From NCBI GenBank assembly GCA_015295985.1, contig DVDX01000018.1, positions 1 to 64,000 of the forward strand: a stretch of 64,000 nucleotides of DNA, read 5' to 3'. Of this stretch, positions 49,478 through 59,297 are shown one piece after another. Source of the DNA: Synechococcus sp. M44_DOE_062 (GTDB taxonomy: Bacteria > Cyanobacteriota > Cyanobacteriia > Thermostichales > Thermostichaceae). The notes under the pieces were generated by a model. The model was given only the letters and a program-made list of their open reading frames with translations. It ran no database searches and was not told the origin of the DNA. Position numbers and translations under genes: made by a program. Positions within the stretch are counted from its first letter, which is position 1. The number at the start of each line of letters is the position of its first letter.

Positions 49478-49846
49478 CTTAAAGTTCCTCCAATTGCAGT
49501 CAAAAGGGTCAAAAAAGTGAGGTTCAAAGTGCAACTCGATCTCAGCGGCCATGGAAGCGGCAGAAACGCAACCCTCACTGCCATACAATGAAGTGCAGTG
49601 TAAAAAGTGCAGCCACCGCCAGGTTAAGCATCTCGCACCAACCCACAGCCCAATCTCATCAATCAACTGAGGCCGGAGAAGAGAGGTGACAAGAGCCAAT
49701 CCCTAATCGATAAATGGATTCCATCTTGCCATTGGGTACAAGAAGTTTAGCACCGACTCCATGAGGAAATCGCTAAGAGTTGTAGATTAAAATAACAAGC
49801 CCTAGATTTTCCTAAAATCTTGTTGCAAAACCAGGAATAGGGTCAC

Positions 49847-50281
49847 TTAATCTTCTTCAAAAAGCCAGTGGTAGAGCTTGCTCAGGTGGGGCCAAGCGGG
49901 ACGGCGGTTCCCTCCCTCTTTCAGGTTGGATTGGACACCCTCAATCTGCTCAGGATCCCGTGCCAAGATTTGCTTAATGGTCTCCACCTGCTGACGTACC
50001 CCTGTTTTTTTCAGCTCCAGCATGGCTAGGGTCAAATTTACGCGGGGCTGAGCATCCACCGGATCCAGCTTCACAGCCGTCTGAGCGGCCTTCAGAGCTT
50101 TTTCCGCCTGACCTTCCAGAAGATAAAGCCAGGACAAGCACGTCCAAGCCGCCGCTGCCTTTGGGGATCCCTTACAGATTGACTCAAAAGAGGGAATCAA
50201 CGTCTTGGCCGCTTCCCCGGATTCATAGCGGCGAATCCCTTCCTGAAACAATTCTTCAATTTTTTGGCTCATCTCCCCCAA
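49847..50281 (-). CDS. TPR-repeat protein
   Basis: AAAAWTCLSWLYLLEGQAEKALKAAQTAVKLDPVDAQPRVNLTLAML. Confidence 0.85.
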   Translation of the reverse strand: MGEMSQKIEELFQEGIRRYESGEAAKTLIPSFESICKGSPKAAAAWTCLSWLYLLEGQAEKALKAAQTAVKLDPVDAQPRVNLTLAMLELKKTGVRQQVETIKQILARDPEQIEGVQSNLKEGGNRRPAWPHLSKLYHWLFEED

Positions 50282-50315
50282 CCCAGCACATTAACCTATT
50301 GACAAAACCAAAAAG

Positions 50316-51143
50316 CTATGCATTTAGAATCGCTCTTGCTTGCTCGCTCATCTGTTGTAGCGCACTGCCGCTGGGGAGAGGGATCCCTTCTCCTTCAGCC
50401 AGCCAGAGCCAATACTCGATATTGCCGGCAGGGCCGGTAATGGGCGACCACGTGTAGCCTTGCACCTGCCAGCCCTGGGCCACAGCCGAGCGCATCACCG
50501 TCTCCAGCACGCGGGCATGGACAGCCGGATCCCGTACCACCCCCTTTTTGCCCACCTGGTCTCGGCCCGCCTCAAACTGGGGCTTCACCAGCAACAGGGC
50601 CTCCCGCGGGAAACGCAACAGGTTCCACAGCGGAGCCAGTACCTTGGTCAGGGAAATGAAGGACAGATCCACCACTGCCAAATCCGGCCAGCTCTGGGGG
50701 GGCACCTCGGTTCCGTACAGATCCTCCGGCTGCAGATGGCGCAAATTGGCCCGCTCCTTTAGGATCACCCGTGCATCCGTTCGCAAAGACCAGGCCAGTT
50801 GCCCATAGCCCACATCCACTCCGTAGACCCGCTGGGCTCCTCGTTTCAGCAAGCAGTCTGTAAAACCTCCTGTGGAAATGCCTGCATCCAAACAGATCCG
50901 GCCCTGCACCTGAACGGGAAAAGTCTGCAGCGCCCCCTGCAGTTTTTCTCCCCCCCGCGAGACAAAAGCAGGCCTAGCCTGGATTTGCACCGTCGGATCC
51001 CTGCTCACCCAAGTTCCAGGTTTTTCTACCCGCACCCCGTTGAGGAAGACTTCTCCCGCCAGAATGGAGCGCTGGGCTTGCTGGCGTGAAGGAAAATATC
51101 CGTGCTCCACCAACCAGCTATCCAGACGTACTCGCTTGACCAT
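50316..51143 (-). CDS. tlyA: TlyA-family rRNA methyltransferase (S4 domain + FtsJ-like)
   Basis: VRLDSWLVEHGYFPSRQQAQRSILAGEVFLNG...CLDAGISTGGFTDCLLKRGAQRVYGVDVGYGQLAW. Confidence 0.94.
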   Translation of the reverse strand: MVKRVRLDSWLVEHGYFPSRQQAQRSILAGEVFLNGVRVEKPGTWVSRDPTVQIQARPAFVSRGGEKLQGALQTFPVQVQGRICLDAGISTGGFTDCLLKRGAQRVYGVDVGYGQLAWSLRTDARVILKERANLRHLQPEDLYGTEVPPQSWPDLAVVDLSFISLTKVLAPLWNLLRFPREALLLVKPQFEAGRDQVGKKGVVRDPAVHARVLETVMRSAVAQGWQVQGYTWSPITGPAGNIEYWLWLAEGEGIPLPSGSALQQMSEQARAILNA

Positions 51144-51251
51144 CCTGCCGCTGCCTCACCTTCCACAGGTCTTCCAACCCATCAGGATAGGCAACCGGGG
51201 TCCCAACTGGCCAGAATGTAGGCAACACCAATAGGGATCGCCAACAGCGGA

Positions 51252-52115
51252 TTAGCCGAACCTTCCGCTCACGTACTCTTCCGTTTCCCGGTGGGCAGGA
51301 GAGTTGAAGATCTTCTCAGTGCGGTTAAACTCTACCATCCGTCCGTAGCGGAGACCCTCGTCGTCGATTTCCGTGTTGAAGAAAGCGGTAAAGTCAGAGA
51401 CCCGCGCCGCCTGTTGCATGTTGTGGGTGACAATGATGATCGTGTAGCGACGGCCCAATTCCTTAAGCAGCTCCTCAATGCGCAACGTGGAGATCGGATC
51501 CAATGAGGCACAGGGCTCGTCCATCAGGATGACCTCTGGTTGGATGGCCAAAGTGCGGGCAATGCAGAGACGCTGCTGCTGTCCCCCAGAGAGGGAGAGG
51601 CCACTCATCTTCAGCTTGTCTTTCACCTCATCCCAGAGGACGGCCTGGCGCAATGTGCGCTCCACCAGCTCATCCAAGTCCCCTTGATAGCCGTTGACCC
51701 GTGGCCCAAAGGCAATGTTGTCGTAGATCGACTTGGGGAAAGGGTTAGGCTTTTGGAATACCAGGCCCACTCGCCGCCGCACTTCGGCAGGATCTACGTC
51801 GGGATCGTAGATATTTTTCCCGTGAAAAATCACGGATCCCTCTACTCTCGCCCCCGGAATTAGATCGTTCATGCGGTTAAAGCAGCGCAGCAAAGTGCTC
51901 TTACCACAGCCCGAAGGGCCAATAAAAGCGGTGATGTGATTCTTGGGAATCTTCAGAGAAACCTGCTTCACCGCTAAATGAGAGCCATAGTAAACGCTAA
52001 CCCCCTGCGTTTCCAGCTCAACAGTTAAGTTGGCAGACTTCTCAGAAGAATCGGGAGTGCCGGGAAATGGAGGGCGCATAGGAATACCAGAGGTAAACGT
52101 CGCTTCAGAACCCAA
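51252..52115 (-). CDS. pstB: Phosphate ABC transporter ATP-binding protein
   Basis: Walker [42 protein letters not shown]; PstB-typical [14 protein letters not shown]. Confidence 0.96.
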   Translation of the reverse strand: MGSEATFTSGIPMRPPFPGTPDSSEKSANLTVELETQGVSVYYGSHLAVKQVSLKIPKNHITAFIGPSGCGKSTLLRCFNRMNDLIPGARVEGSVIFHGKNIYDPDVDPAEVRRRVGLVFQKPNPFPKSIYDNIAFGPRVNGYQGDLDELVERTLRQAVLWDEVKDKLKMSGLSLSGGQQQRLCIARTLAIQPEVILMDEPCASLDPISTLRIEELLKELGRRYTIIIVTHNMQQAARVSDFTAFFNTEIDDEGLRYGRMVEFNRTEKIFNSPAHRETEEYVSGRFG

Positions 52116-52158
52116 ACTCTAAATCGAATAGTGAGGCAAAAATCTCAGAAGAACCAGA

Positions 52159-53049
52159 TCAGATAGTAATGGTTTCCTGACGACGGCTCAGCAGCAGCCG
52201 GAAACTAACTGTAGTAATCAAAGCCAAAATCACCAAAGCTAGAGCTCCTCCCCAAGCAATTTTCTGCTGGTTCTCGAAAGGCACAATAGCAAAGTTGTAG
52301 ATCAGCACCGCCAACGAGGCTATTGGCTTCAGCAAACCATCCGGCCACAGGAAACTGAACAGGGCAGTGAAAATCAAAGGCGCCGTTTCACCCGCCGCTC
52401 GGGCAATAGCTAACGTCACCCCCGTCAGGATCACTGGCAAGGCAGCCGGCAGAACAACCCGAAACACGGTCTGCACTCGCGAAGCACCCAGAGCATAGGC
52501 AGCAGCTCGAGTATCCGCCGGCACCAAGCGCAGAGCCTCTTCGCAGGAAAGAATGATGATGGGCAAAGTCAGTACCGATAGAGCCACCCCACCTGCCAGG
52601 GCAGAAAAGGTCTTGGTGGAGAGCACCAGCACCCCGTAGGCAAACACCCCGGCAATGATAGAAGGAACCCCTGTTAAAACCTTGATGACAAAGCGCAAAG
52701 CCGAAGCCGTTGAACTGTTTTGCCCAAACTCCGAGAGGTAAATCGCAGCAAACAGACCAATCGGAAAGGAGATCGAGATGGCGATCGACACCACAATGAC
52801 CGTCCCCAGCACCGCGTTGCCAAAGCCGCCCACCTGATCCCCAGGAGGAGGAGGAAGCTGGGTTAAAGTCTGCCAATTAAAGCGCTCAATGCCATTGACA
52901 AAAACGTAGTAAAGGATGGAAGCAAGCACAACAATCGCAAAAATGCTGGAAGCAAAAGTCAGACCCGTCATCACCCAATCCAGCACAACGCGCTTGGATC
53001 TGGCTTTGCGTCTGAACAAATTGGCCTGTGCTGCCACTTGTGTCGCCAT
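52159..53049 (-). CDS. pstA: Phosphate ABC transporter permease PstA
   Basis: Permease domain; GVPSIIAGVFAYGVLVLSTKTFSALAGGVALSVLTLPIIILSCEEALRLVP. Confidence 0.95.
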   Translation of the reverse strand: MATQVAAQANLFRRKARSKRVVLDWVMTGLTFASSIFAIVVLASILYYVFVNGIERFNWQTLTQLPPPPGDQVGGFGNAVLGTVIVVSIAISISFPIGLFAAIYLSEFGQNSSTASALRFVIKVLTGVPSIIAGVFAYGVLVLSTKTFSALAGGVALSVLTLPIIILSCEEALRLVPADTRAAAYALGASRVQTVFRVVLPAALPVILTGVTLAIARAAGETAPLIFTALFSFLWPDGLLKPIASLAVLIYNFAIVPFENQQKIAWGGALALVILALITTVSFRLLLSRRQETITI

Positions 53050-53055
53050 GTTCCT

Positions 53056-54024
53056 CTACTCCCGAGAAGCCGTCAAAGCAAACTTGACCCGACGAACCAT
53101 CAGCTCGGCGATGATGTTGGCCAGCAGTGTAATCGCCAACAAGATCAAAGCCACATACATTAGGGCCGAGATCTGCTCGTCAGAGGCTTCTGCAAATTCG
53201 TTGGCCAGCAGTGCAGGGATGTTGCTGGCAGGGGCCAAAAGCGAGACTCTGATACCCCGCGCGTTGCCGATCAGCATTGCCACTGCCATTGTCTCGCCCA
53301 GAGCACGCCCCAAACCGAGAACCACAGCCCCCAACATACCCCCAATCGCAGCCGGCAGTACCACTCCAAAAATGGCTTCCCACCGCGTAGCCCCCATTGC
53401 ATAGGCAGCCGCACGCAGCTCAGGAGGAACGGCCACCAAGACTTCTCTGGCAATGGCCGTGATAATCGGGATGATCATAATCCCTAAGACAACTCCTGCT
53501 GTCAGCATCCCCGGCCCAACCGGTGGTGTGCTGAAAATGGGAAGCCAGTTGAAGTTCTCGTACAGGAACATCTGAACGGGGCGGAAGAAGGGGATGAAGA
53601 CAAACAATCCCCAAATACCGAACACCACACTGGGAATAGCTGCCAGCAGCTCAACCACAATGATCAAAGCCAAACGCAGAGACTTCGGAAGAAAATCCTC
53701 GCTCAGAAAGATAGAGATGCCAAAGCTAAAAGGAACCCCCACAATCAGAGCGATGAGAGAAGTCACCAGCGTGCCGTAGATCTGTGGCCAGGCCCCATAG
53801 ATGCCCTCGACCGGATCCCAGGTGGTGTTCCAGAAAAAGCTCAGCCCAAACCTGCCTATAGCAGGCAAAGACTGAATGCCGATCTCTAGAGCAATCCAGA
53901 GCAGCAGGAAGGCCGAGAAAAACACAGCAATCCGCGTAGCCCAGATAAAGACCTGGTCGCGCCGGCGCTGGAAAACCGGTCGAGGCCGAAACAGAAGGCT
54001 GCCGCCAGAAGAAAGGGTGTTCAT
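53056..54024 (-). CDS. pstC: Phosphate ABC transporter permease PstC
   Basis: AAIPSVVFGIWGLFVFIPF...AVVLGLGRALGETMAVAMLIGN. Confidence 0.95.
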   Translation of the reverse strand: MNTLSSGGSLLFRPRPVFQRRRDQVFIWATRIAVFFSAFLLLWIALEIGIQSLPAIGRFGLSFFWNTTWDPVEGIYGAWPQIYGTLVTSLIALIVGVPFSFGISIFLSEDFLPKSLRLALIIVVELLAAIPSVVFGIWGLFVFIPFFRPVQMFLYENFNWLPIFSTPPVGPGMLTAGVVLGIMIIPIITAIAREVLVAVPPELRAAAYAMGATRWEAIFGVVLPAAIGGMLGAVVLGLGRALGETMAVAMLIGNARGIRVSLLAPASNIPALLANEFAEASDEQISALMYVALILLAITLLANIIAELMVRRVKFALTASRE

Positions 54025-54058
54025 CTGCCCGAAGCTAGGAGTGGTTGGCTAAGAGTTT

Positions 54059-55135
54059 TTATGGGGTGATGCTGTCCAGGGCAGCCAGAGCTTTTTGCCG
54101 CGTTTCCTCCGGCAGAGGGACATATCCCAACTGCTCAGCGAAAGCCTGCCCATCGGTGAGGCCGTAGCGGAGAAACTCTTTAACGGCCTTGGAAGTCTCC
54201 GCTTTGGGGTAAACCTTGTAGGCAAGGATCCAGGTGTAGCCCACGATGGGATAAGAGTCCTCCCCAATGGGATCCGGATCAACCCCCAGCAAACGCTCGT
54301 TGAGCTGAATTCTGGCCAGTGCCGCTTTCTCGGTCTCAACGTTAGGGGTTACGAACTTACCTGCCCGGTTTTCCAGGCGGGCAATGTTCAAGTTGTTGAG
54401 CTTGGCAAATCCGACTTCTACATAGCCAATCGAGCCAGAAATCTGCTTGATCTGCTCGGAAACCCCTTCATTCCCGCGAGCCCCCACACCGGTCGGCCAG
54501 TTTACCGAAGCGCCACGGCCTACCTTTTGCTTCCACTCTGGGCTAATGGCATTGAGGTGGGTGGTGAAGATGTCGGTAGTACCACTTCCATCAGAGCGGT
54601 GCACCACAGTAATCGGCAAGTCTGGGAAAGTCACCCGTGGGTTAAGGCCGGCAAGCAGAGGATCGTTCCAGTTCTTGATCTTGCCTAGGAAGATATTCAC
54701 CAGCGCCAAGCGGGAAAGGCGAATTTCGGGGCCTACTCCAGGAATGTTGTAGGCTGCAACCACCGCTCCTCCCACCATGGGAATGGAGACCATCCCTTTG
54801 GGCGGGTTGGCTTCATTCTCAATTTGGTTGATCTCCTCAGCGCGAGGCACGCTGTCGGTAGCACCGAAATCAATGGTGCGAGCCACAAACTGCCGACGAC
54901 CTGCACCACTTCCCACCGACTGGTAGTTAATCTGAATGTTTGGGTTCTTGCTGGTGAACTCTTGAGCCCACTTCTGGTAAATCGGGGCAGGGAAAGATGC
55001 TCCGGCACCGTTTATGGTGATGGTCTGTTGAGCAAACACTCGCTGCCAATTCGCCTGGCTAGCCGCAAAGCCAGCAGCACTGGCAGACAAAAGCTTCAGA
55101 AAAGAACGACGATCCAAGGAGTGCAACGTCACCAT
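54059..55135 (-). CDS. pstS: Phosphate ABC transporter substrate-binding protein
   Basis: TINGAGASFPAPIYQKWAQEF...YQSVGSGAGRRQF...VVHRSDGSGTTDIFTTHL. Confidence 0.97.
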   Translation of the reverse strand: MVTLHSLDRRSFLKLLSASAAGFAASQANWQRVFAQQTITINGAGASFPAPIYQKWAQEFTSKNPNIQINYQSVGSGAGRRQFVARTIDFGATDSVPRAEEINQIENEANPPKGMVSIPMVGGAVVAAYNIPGVGPEIRLSRLALVNIFLGKIKNWNDPLLAGLNPRVTFPDLPITVVHRSDGSGTTDIFTTHLNAISPEWKQKVGRGASVNWPTGVGARGNEGVSEQIKQISGSIGYVEVGFAKLNNLNIARLENRAGKFVTPNVETEKAALARIQLNERLLGVDPDPIGEDSYPIVGYTWILAYKVYPKAETSKAVKEFLRYGLTDGQAFAEQLGYVPLPEETRQKALAALDSITP

Positions 55136-55420
55136 ACAGAATCTCCTCCCCCAGATGAACAGAATCTTAGCCCAGCTCTAAAAAAGGCTACTTCGCTCCA
55201 GAACCTTGCCCAACCCAATCAGAACTCATTAGACCAGGCAAACTGCTGCCGTCCAGAAGCTCAGAGGCAGCCTTCAAGCTAACCCTGCGATCCTCAGCCA
55301 GTCTTCAGCAAGCTAGAACGCCCCCAGGACACCTCGAATCACACGAGACTCCCCGCGGAACGCTCTATCGAAGACTTCACCAATTCGCCCAGACACTATA
55401 ACGTAAAGGCCAGTTGTTTT

Positions 55421-55450
55421 TGGTTAAAACGAGGTTAAGCTCAGGTTATC
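55421..55450 (-). promoter_or_regulatory. Candidate Pho box (SphR/PhoB-type), three direct repeats
   Basis: Minus strand GATAACCT-gag-CTTAACCT-cgt-TTTAACCA, 8-bp repeats with 3-bp spacers, upstream of pstS. Confidence 0.75.
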
Positions 55451-55729
55451 TCTAGGGATATCCGCCAAATGTCGTAGACCTCTCAAGGGATCCCTTTCGG
55501 TGTCGGCCACTCTATACTCTCGGCTGAGTATTTCCTGAAACCAATAACTTCTGCGTTTTGGGTTTGGAAAAAGGTGGCTTCTTGTCTTCCACCAAGGTTG
55601 TGATCGGCAAGAGGGCTTCAGGGAGCTACCGAATCGGGAGTGAGGGATCCCCTATGTGAGGGCAAGCTGACGATGAACCTGCTGAGCCTCTAGAATGGAA
55701 GGCTGTCGAGAAAAGAAGTGCCTTCCCCG

Positions 55730-56194
55730 ATGTCAAAACGTAACATGCAGGTTGTGCTCCGCCAGGCGATCCCAGGGCTGGGCAAGCCGGGAGAGATCGT
55801 CAACGTCAAGCCTGGCTATGCTCGCAACTACCTCTTTCCGCGGCAGATGGCAGTGCGGGTTACCCCTGGCATATTGAAAGAGCAACAGATGCGTCTGGAG
55901 CAGGAGGCGGCTCGTAAACTGGCAGAAAGACAACGGGCGGAAAACTACAAGACCGCTCTGGAGACCATTGGCCGCTTTGTCATCCGTAAGAAAGTGGGAG
56001 AACACGACCTCCTATTCGGGCAGGTTACCACCAGCGATATTGCCGAGGTGGTGCTGGCTACCAGCGGCCTGGATATCGACCGCCGCAACATTCTCCTCAA
56101 CGAGGAAATCAAAAAAACCGGGGTTTATCCCGTGCAGGTCAAGTTACACCCCGAAGTTACTGCTACGCTGCGCATTCAGGTTACTCCCGAATGA
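55730..56194 (+). CDS. rplI: 50S ribosomal protein L9
   Basis: MQVVLRQAIPGLGKPGEIVNVKPGYARNYLFPRQMAVRVTPG. Confidence 0.97.
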   Translation: MSKRNMQVVLRQAIPGLGKPGEIVNVKPGYARNYLFPRQMAVRVTPGILKEQQMRLEQEAARKLAERQRAENYKTALETIGRFVIRKKVGEHDLLFGQVTTSDIAEVVLATSGLDIDRRNILLNEEIKKTGVYPVQVKLHPEVTATLRIQVTPE

Positions 56195-56444
56195 GAACCC
56201 ACCTTTGAGGATCCCTGAGTTCCTGTAAGGGATCCCAGATGGAGCAGGGTACGTACTAGGTCTCAGACTTACTGAACTTTGCTGCGCAGCAGTTCTCAAC
56301 CGGCACAGCCCAGGCTAAGCTGAAGCCCTTGAGCGGCAAGCGGGTATGCTTAGCCTAGAGCTTGGCTTGCCTGCCGATTGGGCCTGCTTAGCTGAGAGGC
56401 CGGTTACCCTGGGGCTGGGTTGATTTTCCTACTCCTAGCTGCTT

Positions 56445-58223
56445 GTGGTGATCAACGATTACGACTTAACGGGTGGGGATCGGCTTCCTCCTCAAAACAT
56501 AGAAGCCGAGGAGGAGATCCTGGGGGGGATTCTCCTCGATCCGGATGCGTTGGTGCGGGTCGCGGAGTTTCTGCGACCGGAGATGTTTTACATCTCTGCC
56601 CACCAAGAGATTTACCGGGCTGCTCTCCAACTGCACAGCCAAGGCCAACCCACCGACCTGATGACTGTGTCTGCCTGGTTGGCAGATCATCACCTTCTGG
56701 AGCGGGTGGGGGGAACGGGGACAATCCGTCGTCTGCTGGAGCAAACCGTCAGCAGCGTCAACATCGACCAGTATGCCCGCCTGGTGATGGATAAATACAT
56801 GCGCCGCCAGTTGATCCAGGTGAGCAATACCTTGGCTCGTTTGGCCTATGATACCAGCCAGCCCCTGTCTCAGGTGATGGATCAAGCTGAGCAGCAGGTG
56901 TTTGGCCTCACCCAAGAGCGGGTACGGCGCAGTCTCATCCCGGCCTCCGAGGTTTTGGTCAATATCTTCTCCGACTTGGAAGAGAAGTTCCAGAGTGGGG
57001 CACAGCTTCCGGGGATCCCGACCAAATTCATCGACTTGGATAACCTGACCCAGGGCTTGCAGCGATCCGATTTGTTGATCTTGGCCGGTCGGCCCTCGAT
57101 GGGGAAAACCAGCCTTGCCCTCAACATTGCCCAGAATGTGGCTGCCTATGCCAAGCAGCCGGTCGCCATCTTTAGCCTGGAAATGTCCAGGGAGCAACTG
57201 GTGCAGCGGCTTTTGGCCAGCGAAGCCCGCATCGACAGCAGCCGCCTGCGTTCTGGGCGCATCAGCGAGCACGAGTGGCAGCGCCTGGGCCAAGCCATTG
57301 GTTTTTTGTCGCAACTGCCCCTGTTCATCGACGATACCCCCGACTGTACCGTTACAGAAATTCGCTCCAAAGCGCGGCGTTTGCAGGCGGAACAGGGGGG
57401 AACGTTGGGGATGGTGTTGATCGACTACCTCCAACTGATGCAGGGATCCGCCGCCGACAACCGGGTGCAGGAGCTGTCGCGCATTACCCGTGGCCTCAAG
57501 GCCATGGCCAAAGAGCTGATGGTGCCGGTGCTGGTGCTTTCTCAGCTCAGTCGGGCTGTCGAGTCGCGCTCCGATAAACGTCCACAACTGGCGGATCTGC
57601 GGGAATCGGGCTGTCTGGCCGGGGATACGCAGGTGATGGATGTGGATCGCGGCAAGATCTGGCGGCTGGATCAACTGGCGGCCCTGCCGGCTTCGGCGGA
57701 ACTGCCCCGCCTGCTCAGCTTGAATGGGCGCGGGCGCTTGGTGCCCCAACAGCCTGTGAAAGTGTTTTGCAGTGGTCGGCAGCCCACCTGTGTTCTGAGA
57801 ACCCGTCTCAATTTCTCCATTCAAGCCACCGGCAATCACCCCTTTTTCACCCAACAGGGTTGGAAAACCCTCGACGAACTGCAATTGGAGGAAGAGGTGG
57901 CGGTGGTGGTGCAGGAGGGACTGATCTGGGATCCGGTGGTGTTCATCAGCGAGCCGGGGGAGCCTCAGCCGGTTTACGACATCGAAATGCCCCGCCATCA
58001 CAACTTCGTGGCCAATGGCCTGCTGGTTCACAACAGCATCGAGCAGGATGCCGATCTGGTGATGATGATCTATCGCCCGGAATACTACGATCCCAACACC
58101 AGCGATCGCGGCATTGCCGAGGTCATCATCGCCAAACATCGCAATGGCCCCACCGGCACCGTGCGCCTGCTGTTCGAAAGTCAGTACACCCAGTTTCGCA
58201 ACCTGGCGGATCCCAACCGGTGA
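56445..58223 (+). CDS. dnaB: Replicative DNA helicase DnaB containing an in-frame mini-intein
   Basis: RLPPQNIEAEEEILGGILLD...LAGRPSMGKTSLALNIAQNVA...LGMVLIDYLQLMQG; interrupted after DLRESG. Confidence 0.97.
   Translation: MVINDYDLTGGDRLPPQNIEAEEEILGGILLDPDALVRVAEFLRPEMFYISAHQEIYRAALQLHSQGQPTDLMTVSAWLADHHLLERVGGTGTIRRLLEQTVSSVNIDQYARLVMDKYMRRQLIQVSNTLARLAYDTSQPLSQVMDQAEQQVFGLTQERVRRSLIPASEVLVNIFSDLEEKFQSGAQLPGIPTKFIDLDNLTQGLQRSDLLILAGRPSMGKTSLALNIAQNVAAYAKQPVAIFSLEMSREQLVQRLLASEARIDSSRLRSGRISEHEWQRLGQAIGFLSQLPLFIDDTPDCTVTEIRSKARRLQAEQGGTLGMVLIDYLQLMQGSAADNRVQELSRITRGLKAMAKELMVPVLVLSQLSRAVESRSDKRPQLADLRESGCLAGDTQVMDVDRGKIWRLDQLAALPASAELPRLLSLNGRGRLVPQQPVKVFCSGRQPTCVLRTRLNFSIQATGNHPFFTQQGWKTLDELQLEEEVAVVVQEGLIWDPVVFISEPGEPQPVYDIEMPRHHNFVANGLLVHNSIEQDADLVMMIYRPEYYDPNTSDRGIAEVIIAKHRNGPTGTVRLLFESQYTQFRNLADPNR
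57612..58034 (+). other. Intein coding segment (141 aa) within DnaB
   Basis: Block A CLAGDTQV, block B TGNHPFFTQQGWKTLDEL, block F/G VYDIEMPRHHNFVANGLLVHN followed by Ser; N-extein DLRESG, C-extein SIEQDADLVMMIYRPEYY. Confidence 0.95.
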
Positions 58224-58290
58224 GCAATCGATGCCCAAGAGGGATCCGGAGCTGCTGCCTCAGGAACAACTCTACAAAGTGTTAGCTTAG

Positions 58291-58316
58291 GATCGCTGCG
58301 GGCCGAAGCAGCGATC
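58291..58316 (+). terminator. Hairpin, probable terminator after dnaB
   Basis: Perfect 9-bp stem GATCGCTGC-GGGCCGAA-GCAGCGATC; only a short T tract follows. Confidence 0.5.
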
Positions 58317-58354
58317 TTTAGCTGGCCGCCCTCCTCTCTACTGCTCAAGACAGT

Positions 58355-59251
58355 ATGTTTAAAAACGTGTTAATTGCTACCGACCGCCAAGATGGTCTGC
58401 AGCGTTTTAGTAAGTGCCTAGAAGATTTGCACCTCAACGGAATCGAACGTATCTCTTTCGTCCACAGCATGGCTTGGCAGGATGACGACATCGGCATTCC
58501 CGAGGACATTACCCCGGAAGTCCAAGCGGAGCAGACCCAGCTGCAGAGGCTGCTGAGCCCAATTCCGGCGGGGTTAGAAGTCAAGATTTGGGTGCAGGTG
58601 GGCAAGCCGGCGGATTTGATCTTGAGAGGGATCCAAACCTATGGCTCTGATCTGTTGATCACAGGCATGGATACCCACAACCTGCTCACCGAAAAATTGT
58701 TTGGCAGCACCACCATGGCGCTGTTGCCGAAGCTGAAAATCCCCCTGCTGGTGATGCGTCCCCAACTGCTGGCTACTTTTACCCTGGAGGAATTGCGCCT
58801 GCGCAGCCGCCACCTGTTTCGCTGCCTCTTGGTGCCCTTTGACTTTGAACAGCCGCGTCAGCAGTTGCTCAACCATCTCGTCCATCTGCTGCCCGGCACT
58901 CCCCAGTGCCAGACGGTTACCCTGCTCTATGTGGTGGATCCCAGCGCCCGCCGCAACCAGGGAACTCCGGTGGAGGTGCTCCAACGCAAAGCTGAGGCCG
59001 ACCTGGCACAGGTGCTTGAACCGCTGAGCGAGCAGGTGAAGCCCGTGCAGTTGCGCACCTTGGTGCGGGTGGGATCCCCTCTCAAAGAGATCCTGGCTAC
59101 TGCTGCCGATGAAGATATGACGGCCATTGCCACTGCCTCCCCCCATGTGGGTAGCTTTTGGGAGTGGTCGGTTCGCAGCCTAACCGGCGAAATCTTGCGG
59201 CAAAGTTGGCATCCGGTGTTGTTTTTCCCGCGCGGATCCTTAGCGCCATAG
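58355..59251 (+). CDS. Tandem universal stress protein
   Basis: MFKNVLIATDRQDGLQRFSKCLEDL...DLLITGMDTHNLLTEKLFGSTTMALLPKLKIPLLVMRP; second UspA-like half. Confidence 0.8.
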   Translation: MFKNVLIATDRQDGLQRFSKCLEDLHLNGIERISFVHSMAWQDDDIGIPEDITPEVQAEQTQLQRLLSPIPAGLEVKIWVQVGKPADLILRGIQTYGSDLLITGMDTHNLLTEKLFGSTTMALLPKLKIPLLVMRPQLLATFTLEELRLRSRHLFRCLLVPFDFEQPRQQLLNHLVHLLPGTPQCQTVTLLYVVDPSARRNQGTPVEVLQRKAEADLAQVLEPLSEQVKPVQLRTLVRVGSPLKEILATAADEDMTAIATASPHVGSFWEWSVRSLTGEILRQSWHPVLFFPRGSLAP

Positions 59252-59297
59252 ATCCAAGCAAGATCCAAGCTGAGTGTTGCAGATTAACTCACCCTCC

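Noticed and set aside
56466-58238. 590-aa ORF antisense to dnaB
   Set aside because: Shadow ORF of a GC-rich coding strand; no recognisable domains, and DnaB is unambiguous on the opposite strand.
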